Positions 7,248 to 12,119 of a stretch of 12,119 nucleotides of DNA are shown in pieces. Source of the stretch: Clostridia bacterium (lineage in GTDB: Bacteria > Bacillota > Clostridia > Peptostreptococcales > Anaerovoracaceae); the NCBI GenBank assembly GCA_900754805.1, contig CAAEEE010000106.1:1-12119 (forward strand). Direction: 5' to 3'. Under the pieces are notes generated by a model. It worked only from the letters and a program-made list of their open reading frames with translations, did not search any database and was not told the DNA's origin. The stretch's first letter is position 1; every line of letters starts with the position of its first letter. The position numbers and the translations under genes were made by a program.

Positions 7248-8609
7248 ATGGGAAAAGATTTAATATTGAAAACGCTGAGACACGAAAAAACGGATCAGAC
7301 CCCTTGGGTTCCGTTTGCAGGTGTTCACGCGGGTAAGCTGAAAGGCTACACTGCAGAGGAGATGCTGCAGGACGAAGACAAGTTAGTGGAAGCTTTGCTG
7401 GAAACGAAGAAAATCTACACACCGGATGGTATGCCGATTATTTTCGACCTTCAGGTTGAAGCTGAAATCTTAGGCTGTGATCTTTTGTGGGCTAAGAACA
7501 ATCCGCCATCGGTAACAAGCCACCCATGCGCGGGCGAAAAGACTATTCCGTGTGACTGCAAGATTCCGACAGAAGAATCCGGACGCCTTCCGATGATTCT
7601 GTCCGCTATGAGAAGAGTAAAGGCAGAAATCGGTGATGAAGTCGCTTTATATGGACTGATTTGCGGACCGTTTACATTGGCTTCTCACTTACGCGGAACT
7701 GATATCTTCATGGACATGGTTGCAGACCCTGAATATGTGAAAAAACTGGTAGGATACTGCTCGCAGGTAGCAATCGAAATGGCACGTATGTATATCGACG
7801 CGGGGATGGATGTTATCGCAGTGGTAGACCCACTGGTATCACAGATTTCCCCGAAGCATATCGAAAAGCTTTTATCCGACGGATTCAAGGCTGTTTTCGA
7901 TTACTGCAGAAGCAGAGGCGTGTTATCCTGCTTCTTCGTATGCGGGAATGCTACGAAGCAGATTGAAGTAATGTGCAAGATGGGACCGGACGGAATCTCC
8001 ATCGACGAAAATGTAAACATGCCGGAAGCAAAGAAGATTACGGACGCTTACAACATCACAATCGGAGGAAACATTCCGCTGACGACGACAATGCTTTACG
8101 GAAATCAGCAAGACAACATGAAGAGCGTTGTGGATTTGATTGACAGCCTCAATGCCGTATCGCCGGGCAACTTCATTATCAGCCCGGGCTGCGATATGCC
8201 TTATGACACACCGATTGAAAACACAATTGCTGCGGTACAGGCAGTAAAGAATACGGAAGGCACAAGAAAACTGATTGAAAATTACGAAACTGTTATCGAC
8301 ACAAGTGATGTCGTAATTCCGGATTACGCGAACGAAGAAAAAGTGATCATCGAATTATTCCTGCTTGACCCGGATCAGTGCGCAGCTTGTACTTACATGC
8401 TGAGAGCGGTTGAAGATATCTTTGACCAGATTAAAGATTTCGCAGAATACAGAGTATACAAGTACTGCGTAAAGGAAGATATTCCAAGATTTGCGGCAAT
8501 GGGTCTGAAGAACCTGCCTACAATCTGTATCGACGGTGAACAGAAATTCATTTCGATTATCCCATCTTCGGAAGAGTTAGTTGAAACGATTAAATCGTAC
8601 AAAAAATAA
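7248..8609 (+). CDS. URO-D/corrinoid methyltransferase-family protein with C-terminal thioredoxin-like domain
   Basis: 453 residues. Residues 1 to about 350 have the uroporphyrinogen decarboxylase fold shared by HemE and by the methylcobamide:CoM-type methyltransferases MtaA/MtbA. The late-strand motifs are present: FFVCGN around Cys232, GISIDENV, and PGCDMPYDTP around Cys315, matching the two zinc-ligand cysteines of the methyltransferases rather than HemE. The His of the usual H-x-C is Phe230 here, with an extra Cys228 nearby. Residues about 365-453 form a thioredoxin/glutaredoxin-like domain with Cys378-Ala-Ala-Cys381 and a likely cis-proline at Leu423-Pro424-Thr. At roughly 100 residues beyond the usual 340-350, this is a fusion. 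The likely job is methyl transfer with a corrinoid or thiol partner, with redox control or a cysteine relay supplied by the C-terminal domain; the substrate cannot be told. GGAGGAG 6 bases upstream fixes the start. A CobW-type GTPase gene follows. Confidence 0.85.
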   Translation: MGKDLILKTLRHEKTDQTPWVPFAGVHAGKLKGYTAEEMLQDEDKLVEALLETKKIYTPDGMPIIFDLQVEAEILGCDLLWAKNNPPSVTSHPCAGEKTIPCDCKIPTEESGRLPMILSAMRRVKAEIGDEVALYGLICGPFTLASHLRGTDIFMDMVADPEYVKKLVGYCSQVAIEMARMYIDAGMDVIAVVDPLVSQISPKHIEKLLSDGFKAVFDYCRSRGVLSCFFVCGNATKQIEVMCKMGPDGISIDENVNMPEAKKITDAYNITIGGNIPLTTTMLYGNQQDNMKSVVDLIDSLNAVSPGNFIISPGCDMPYDTPIENTIAAVQAVKNTEGTRKLIENYETVIDTSDVVIPDYANEEKVIIELFLLDPDQCAACTYMLRAVEDIFDQIKDFAEYRVYKYCVKEDIPRFAAMGLKNLPTICIDGEQKFISIIPSSEELVETIKSYKK

Positions 8610-8622
8610 AATATAACCTTTT

Positions 8623-8667
8623 GCCTATCCGCGGAGAGCATTTGCTCTCTTCGGGTAGGTTCTTTTT
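8623..8667 (+). terminator. Intrinsic terminator between the methyltransferase-like and CobW-type genes
   Basis: CCTATCCG at 8624-8631 pairs with CGGGTAGG at 8652-8659 (one G-U), and the inner GAGAGC/GCTCTC arms pair perfectly around ATTT. The hairpin is followed by TTCTTTTT. No strong promoter is obvious before the next gene, so partial read-through may express the GTPase at a lower level. Confidence 0.8.
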
Positions 8668-8731
8668 ACAAAAAAACAGCGAAACATCATCGGTGCTGAC
8701 GGATGAGTTTCTTCTTTGGGAGGAAAGACGG

Positions 8732-9649
8732 ATGAAAATTATTATGATTACGGGATTTTTGGGCTCCGGAAAAACGACTCTGATGCAGAATATTCTATGC
8801 GAATTCGGCAAGAGCATGAAAGCAGGCGTTATCGTAAATGACTTCGGCAAAGAAAATATTGATGCAAAACTGCTTGGTGAAGAAGGAATAGCACTCTCTG
8901 AATTATCCAATGGTTCGATTTTTTGTGCCTGCATCAAGGACAAATTCGTTGACAGCCTGATTGAAATGTCACGCCGCGATCTGGATTATCTTTTTATTGA
9001 AGCATCCGGTTTAGCAGACCCTTCCAATATGGGGATCATCTTGGAAGGAATTAAGAATGAAACCGGCGACAGATTGCAAATGCAGGGGTCTGTATGCATA
9101 ACCGATGCACAAACATTCCTAAATATTTATAATCTGCTTCCTGCCGTGGAACGCCAAATTACACATGCGGATATAGTGATTGTCAATAAGAGCAGCATGG
9201 TTGGCGCGGAAACGATTGAAAAGATACATGAAATTATAAAAGAAAAGAACACAGAGGCTGCGATTTACGATACTGATTTTTGCAAGGTCGATATGCAGCA
9301 TGCAATTTTCGAGTTGACAAATCATAAAAAAGAAGCGGAGGAAACGACGAACGCGGTTTCCAACAGGGCGCTTACCCTTGTAGTCAAAGGAGATACTCCC
9401 GTTCAGCCGGAAGTGCTGGAAGACCTTCTGCGCAGTGTGATGCCTTCAGCCTATCGAATTAAAGGATTCGCGCAGACTACGGAAGGCTGTATGTCGGTAA
9501 GCTGTACAATGAAAAATTTCAATATGAATCCGTGGAAAGAAGCGGAGCCGACGAGCATTGTGTTCGTTTCAGCAGTTGGCATTCAGCTAATCAGCCTTGT
9601 TTCAGGATGGCTGCAGGAACATAAGGAGACAGGACTTCGCATCGGATAA
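8732..9649 (+). CDS. CobW-type (COG0523) P-loop GTPase, putative metallochaperone
   Basis: 305 residues from ATG 8732, chosen because GGGAGGAAAG lies just upstream and the protein then opens directly on the Walker A strand; earlier in-frame starts fall in the terminator. Walker A is GFLGSGKTT (8-16), the FIEASGLADPS block (88-98) is the family's Walker B/switch region, and a CobW C-terminal domain follows from about 209 to 300. COG0523 proteins use GTP hydrolysis to deliver or load metals (Zn, Co, Fe) onto client proteins. The family's CxCC metal motif is reduced to Phe-Cys65-Ala-Cys67-Ile, and the guanine-specificity NKxD is Asn152-Lys-Ser-Ser. Its position directly after a methyltransferase-like gene with zinc-type cysteines suggests that protein as the client, or handling of a corrinoid cofactor; this is inference. 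The terminator between the two genes argues for separate or attenuated expression. Confidence 0.88.
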   Translation: MKIIMITGFLGSGKTTLMQNILCEFGKSMKAGVIVNDFGKENIDAKLLGEEGIALSELSNGSIFCACIKDKFVDSLIEMSRRDLDYLFIEASGLADPSNMGIILEGIKNETGDRLQMQGSVCITDAQTFLNIYNLLPAVERQITHADIVIVNKSSMVGAETIEKIHEIIKEKNTEAAIYDTDFCKVDMQHAIFELTNHKKEAEETTNAVSNRALTLVVKGDTPVQPEVLEDLLRSVMPSAYRIKGFAQTTEGCMSVSCTMKNFNMNPWKEAEPTSIVFVSAVGIQLISLVSGWLQEHKETGLRIG

Positions 9650-9769
9650 TACAAAGAAAAGCAATGGTGATTTTGCATAAAATTTAAAAACTTACGCATA
9701 ATATTTCATAAAAAAAGCGCCCGAAACTGTCTGCATTTTCACTGCTTGAGGGATAAAAAGAGCAAAAAC

Positions 9770-9798
9770 TGGACAATTCCAACATTTTCGGGTATAAT
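9770..9798 (+). promoter_or_regulatory. Promoter for the lytic transglycosylase gene
   Basis: TGGACA at 9770-9775 and a perfect TATAAT at 9793-9798 with 17-base spacing. Transcription should start near 9805, giving a leader of about 52 bases. Confidence 0.75.
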
Positions 9799-9804
9799 AG
9801 AAAA

Positions 9805-9834
9805 GTCTGTGGGCGAAAACCCAGCCGCAGATAC
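9805..9834 (+). promoter_or_regulatory. Short leader hairpin before the transglycosylase gene
   Basis: TGGG (9810-9813) pairs with CCCA (9820-9823) around CGAAAA, and an outer TCTG (9806-9809) can pair with CAGA (9828-9831) across an asymmetric internal loop. It begins at about the predicted transcription start. It is too short for the c-di-AMP (ydaO) or other riboswitch classes I know upstream of wall-hydrolase genes. Confidence 0.35.
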
Positions 9835-9856
9835 TATTTTGAAAAGAGGAAATATT

Positions 9857-10642
9857 ATGTTTAAAAAACTCATTGCAGTGTTTATGGCATTGACAATGGC
9901 AGCGTGTACGGCAGCTCCGGTGTATGCAGATCCGGAGATTGTACAAGGTACAACTGTTGCCCTTGCACCGCTTGAAAGCACTGCGGAAATAGGGGTAAAC
10001 GGGGAAAATGAAAATTCAGATGCCAAATCCGCAGAAGAAAAAACAGAGATAAATGCGGCGGAAGAAGCCGCTCAAACTGAAAAGACCGAAGAGGTTAACA
10101 AGACTGAAAAAACTGAAAAGAACGACACGAATACGAAACAAACCAACAAGCAAACTGCTAAAAAAAATAAAAAAAAGGTATCTGATTACCAAAAAGGACT
10201 TGCCGCCTATATTCGCAGCAAGAACTCAAAACTGAGCAAGAAGTGGTCAATTACGCTGGCAGGGTATTTTATCAAGTCAGGAAAGAAGAACGATATCGAC
10301 CCGAAGGTACTGATGGGGCTGGCACTGCGCGAAAGCAACTTCCGCGCCAAGGCTACAAGCAGATTCGGATATAAAGGCATGATGCAGTGCGGAGACGCAT
10401 TCGCACGAAGTTATGGCTATAAACCGTCGGATTTGTACGAGGCCGATGTCAGTATCGAAATTGCTGCAAAATATTTAAAAACAATGAAAAAGAAACATAA
10501 GACCTACTCAAAGGCGATCTGCTGCTATGTTTGCGGAAGCGGCGCTGTTGCGAGAGGTATTCATTCCCGTGAACCCGGAAGATCTGTAATGAAAGTCAGA
10601 AAAAATATTCAGACTTTCATTGAAAAGAAGGGCTATGTATAA
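9857..10642 (+). CDS. Secreted SLT-type lytic transglycosylase
   Basis: 261 residues from ATG 9857, with AGAGGA 6 bases upstream. The N-terminus MFKKLIAVFMALTMAAC is a signal peptide. Cys17 after MAA could serve as a lipoprotein site; otherwise signal peptidase I could cut after VYA (residue 24). A Lys/Glu/Thr-rich linker (about 50-105) resembles wall-spanning spacers. The catalytic SLT domain (about 130-261) shows the catalytic Glu159 in LRESNF, then GYKGMMQ (172-177), SIEIAAKYLK, and CCYVCGSGAVARG (222 on), which corresponds to the usual AAYNAGxGAV. The enzyme would cleave peptidoglycan glycan strands, forming 1,6-anhydro ends, outside the membrane. Oddities are four cysteines in the catalytic domain (178, 222, 223, 226) at or near substrate-binding motifs. 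It is monocistronic, with its own promoter and terminator. Confidence 0.87.
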   Translation: MFKKLIAVFMALTMAACTAAPVYADPEIVQGTTVALAPLESTAEIGVNGENENSDAKSAEEKTEINAAEEAAQTEKTEEVNKTEKTEKNDTNTKQTNKQTAKKNKKKVSDYQKGLAAYIRSKNSKLSKKWSITLAGYFIKSGKKNDIDPKVLMGLALRESNFRAKATSRFGYKGMMQCGDAFARSYGYKPSDLYEADVSIEIAAKYLKTMKKKHKTYSKAICCYVCGSGAVARGIHSREPGRSVMKVRKNIQTFIEKKGYV

Positions 10643-10659
10643 TATGCATGACAAACATC

Positions 10660-10692
10660 GAACCCGTCCTGCCGGCGGGTTCTTGTTTTTTT
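10660..10692 (+). terminator. Intrinsic terminator after the transglycosylase gene
   Basis: GAACCCG (10660-10666) pairs perfectly with CGGGTTC (10676-10682), and a seven-T run follows at 10686-10692. The T-run overlaps the -35 region of the next promoter. Confidence 0.85.
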
Positions 10693-10711
10693 AAAAAAAG
10701 CGTGGTATAAT
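10683..10711 (+). promoter_or_regulatory. Promoter for the EcsC-family gene
   Basis: A perfect TATAAT at 10706-10711 is preceded by TGG, an extended -10. The -35 is a weak TTGTTT (10683-10688) at 17 bases, lying within the preceding terminator's T-tract. A GCATT/AATGC dyad at 10716-10728 sits over the predicted start of transcription and could be an operator. Confidence 0.6.
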
Positions 10712-10776
10712 AACCGCATTCCAAATGCAAGAGAAAGGATTTGTGCTGCAAATCTGACGGGAAACGGAGGAGAGAT

Positions 10777-11586
10777 ATGGCGATTTTTACGAAGAAAACT
10801 CCTTGGGAGAAGGAATGGCAGGATCTTTTAAAAAAAGAAGCAAAGTTCGCTTCGAAAAGAAAAGAGGGACCGACATCCGTTTTGATGAAAAAACTCGACC
10901 GTGTAGTACCTCAAAAATTGAGTGGGACTTTGAATACTGCATTTTTTAAGGCTTTTCAGATTGTGTTCGAAAAGGGAACCGGAATTATTGAAAAAACTTA
11001 CAATAAAGATAAGAAGGAAACCGATTTTAAGGTGAATACCTATGCTTCCGAATTGACGGAAAACCGAAAAACGGCGAAGGAATTTACGAGGCAGGCGAAG
11101 TCGGCAAAAGGTGTAAATCTGTTGATTTCCAGCGTGGAAGGCATCGGAATGGGGCTGGTCGGCTCAGCAATTCCGGATATACCGGTTTTCATTGCGATGG
11201 TTTTGAAAAGCGTGTATGAGATTGCGTTGAGTTACGGATATGAATATCAGTCGGATGCGGAGAAAATCTTTATCCTGAAGATTATTGAAACCGCGATGTG
11301 CGACGAAGAAGAGTTTTTATACCGCGACGCGGCACTGAACGAAGATATTCACAATATCGTTTTGGCAGGAGATTCCATAGGCGACGGCGACTGGACAATC
11401 AGCAAGGAAACGCAGATGAAGGCTGCTGCTGCGGCTTTATCGGAAGAAATGATTTACACGAAGTTCGTACAGGGCTTCTTCATTGTGGGCTTGGTCGGCG
11501 GCATTTTCGACCCGGTCTATGTAAATCGAATCAGCGATTATGCGGTTTTGAAATACAGAAGAAGATTTTTGGAAGGAAAACTGTAG
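10777..11586 (+). CDS. EcsC-family protein
   Basis: 269 residues from ATG 10777; the frame extends upstream but GGAGGAG at 10766-10772 fixes this start. The N-terminal third is highly charged (Lys-rich). The core at about 110-150 is hydrophobic and glycine-rich with VGSAIPDIPVFIAMV, and a second hydrophobic block near 225-250 holds FFIVGLVGGIFDPVYVNRIS; both are typical of EcsC-family proteins. The family is named from the third gene of the Bacillus ecs ABC-transporter operon; its biochemical role is unknown and membrane association is likely. No ABC-transporter gene is adjacent here. The queT-like gene starts 48 bases later without an obvious terminator between them, so the two are probably co-transcribed. 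Confidence 0.8.
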   Translation: MAIFTKKTPWEKEWQDLLKKEAKFASKRKEGPTSVLMKKLDRVVPQKLSGTLNTAFFKAFQIVFEKGTGIIEKTYNKDKKETDFKVNTYASELTENRKTAKEFTRQAKSAKGVNLLISSVEGIGMGLVGSAIPDIPVFIAMVLKSVYEIALSYGYEYQSDAEKIFILKIIETAMCDEEEFLYRDAALNEDIHNIVLAGDSIGDGDWTISKETQMKAAAAALSEEMIYTKFVQGFFIVGLVGGIFDPVYVNRISDYAVLKYRRRFLEGKL

Positions 11587-11634
11587 GATATATTTAATAG
11601 TATGAAATTATTATAAGGAAAAAAGGGAGGACAT

Positions 11635-12117
11635 ATGAACAACAAAACCTTAGACCTGACAAGAGCCTCGCTTATAGCAGCGCTCTATGTGGTGCTTACA
11701 ATTATTGCGAACCTGGCAGGAATGGCAAGCGGGGCAATCCAGCTCAGGCTTTCTGAGATGCTTACAATTCTGCCTGTGTTTACATGGGCTGCAGTGCCGG
11801 GACTGACGATAGGCTGCGTTATCGCGAATCTGGTTACAGGGTGCGCGCTCTGGGATATCGTTTTCGGCTCCTTGGCGACTTTTTTAGGCGCGATAGGCAC
11901 TTATTACATAGGAAAGAAAAAACCGACACTGGGTCCGATTGCGCCGATTTTATGCAATATGCTGATTGTGCCGAAGGTTCTGCAGCTGGTTTACGGCGCA
12001 GAAGATGCGTACCTCTATCTGGCTGCAACGGTCGGCGCCGGAGAAATCCTGTCGTGTGGGCTGCTCGGTTTGATTTTATATAAGGTTCTGAAAAAAACCG
12101 ATATTTTCGATAAATAG
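11635..12117 (+). CDS. queT: QueT-family transporter (ECF S-component type), queuosine precursor uptake
   Basis: 160 residues, full length, ending 2 bases before the window edge. It is strongly hydrophobic with about five membrane segments, starting after TLDLTRASLIAALYVVLTII. The family's block QLRLSEMLTILPVF (near 36-49) is followed by AVPGLTIGCVIANLVTG and IVFGSLATFLGAIGTYYIG. QueT proteins are substrate-binding subunits of energy-coupling-factor transporters that import queuosine precursors (preQ1 or queuine-like bases) for tRNA modification. AAGGGAGG lies just before the ATG. QueT genes are often controlled by preQ1 riboswitches; none is visible in the 48-base gap, so expression probably follows the EcsC gene. 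The energising ECF subunits would be encoded elsewhere. Confidence 0.88.
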   Translation: MNNKTLDLTRASLIAALYVVLTIIANLAGMASGAIQLRLSEMLTILPVFTWAAVPGLTIGCVIANLVTGCALWDIVFGSLATFLGAIGTYYIGKKKPTLGPIAPILCNMLIVPKVLQLVYGAEDAYLYLAATVGAGEILSCGLLGLILYKVLKKTDIFDK

Positions 12118-12119
12118 TA

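Noticed and set aside
8621..8731. Extended N-terminus for the CobW-type GTPase
   Set aside because: The extra codons translate an intrinsic terminator; a strong ribosome site precedes ATG 8732, where the P-loop domain starts.
9692..10026. Minus-strand frames overlapping the transglycosylase promoter and signal peptide
   Set aside because: They are antisense to a clear promoter, signal peptide and linker, and lack ribosome sites and known domains.
11587..11634. preQ1 riboswitch before the queT-like gene
   Set aside because: The 48-base gap is A/T-rich with no preQ1-type stem-loop or A-rich pseudoknot tail.
1..12119. CRISPR array, tRNA or rRNA genes
   Set aside because: No regularly spaced direct repeats and no tRNA- or rRNA-like sequence were recognised on reading.

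Overview
The window looks like chromosomal DNA of an anaerobic, Gram-positive member of the Clostridia (Bacillota), perhaps near Eubacterium, Mogibacterium or the Anaerovoracaceae. The grounds are strong purine-rich Shine-Dalgarno sites, TTGACA/TATAAT-type promoters, short intergenic spaces closed by intrinsic terminators, a very large modular surface protein, a corrinoid-methyltransferase-type gene and a QueT-type transporter. The taxonomic guess is inference from gene content and style, not a database match. All intact genes lie on the + strand.

Layout. (1) 1-4368: the 3' part of a very large secreted or surface protein. It combines FIVAR-like helical repeats, beta-sandwich segments, a DUF4430 domain, a cadherin-like domain and a C-terminal fibronectin-III-like module; its N-terminus is outside the window. 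(2) 4365-5936: an accessory patch. A roughly 124-bp imperfect palindrome with terminal inverted repeats overlaps the surface gene's stop codon. Next come a long hairpin with a minus-strand T-tract, an AT-rich promoter region, a full-length rhuM-family gene carrying a perfect 13-bp inverted repeat inside its coding sequence, and an antisense C-terminal scrap of a TnpV-type mobile-element protein. This is the only part that clearly bears the marks of gene traffic. (3) 6058-7053: a HypE/PurM-like AIR-synthase-family protein with its own promoter and terminator. (4) 7248-9649: a uroporphyrinogen-decarboxylase/corrinoid-methyltransferase-family protein fused to a C-terminal thioredoxin-like CAAC domain, followed by a COG0523 (CobW-type) P-loop GTPase, with a terminator between them. 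(5) 9857-12117: a secreted SLT-type lytic transglycosylase, an EcsC-family protein and a QueT-family queuosine-precursor transporter component.

How they fit together. The methyltransferase-like protein and the GTPase form the most coherent functional pair: a Cys-rich URO-D-fold protein with a built-in redox-like domain next to a metallochaperone-family protein, both departing from the canonical metal motifs of their families. The surface protein and the transglycosylase both act at the cell envelope. RhuM, the TnpV scrap and the palindrome record past mobile-element activity. No CRISPR array, tRNA, rRNA or recognised riboswitch class was seen.
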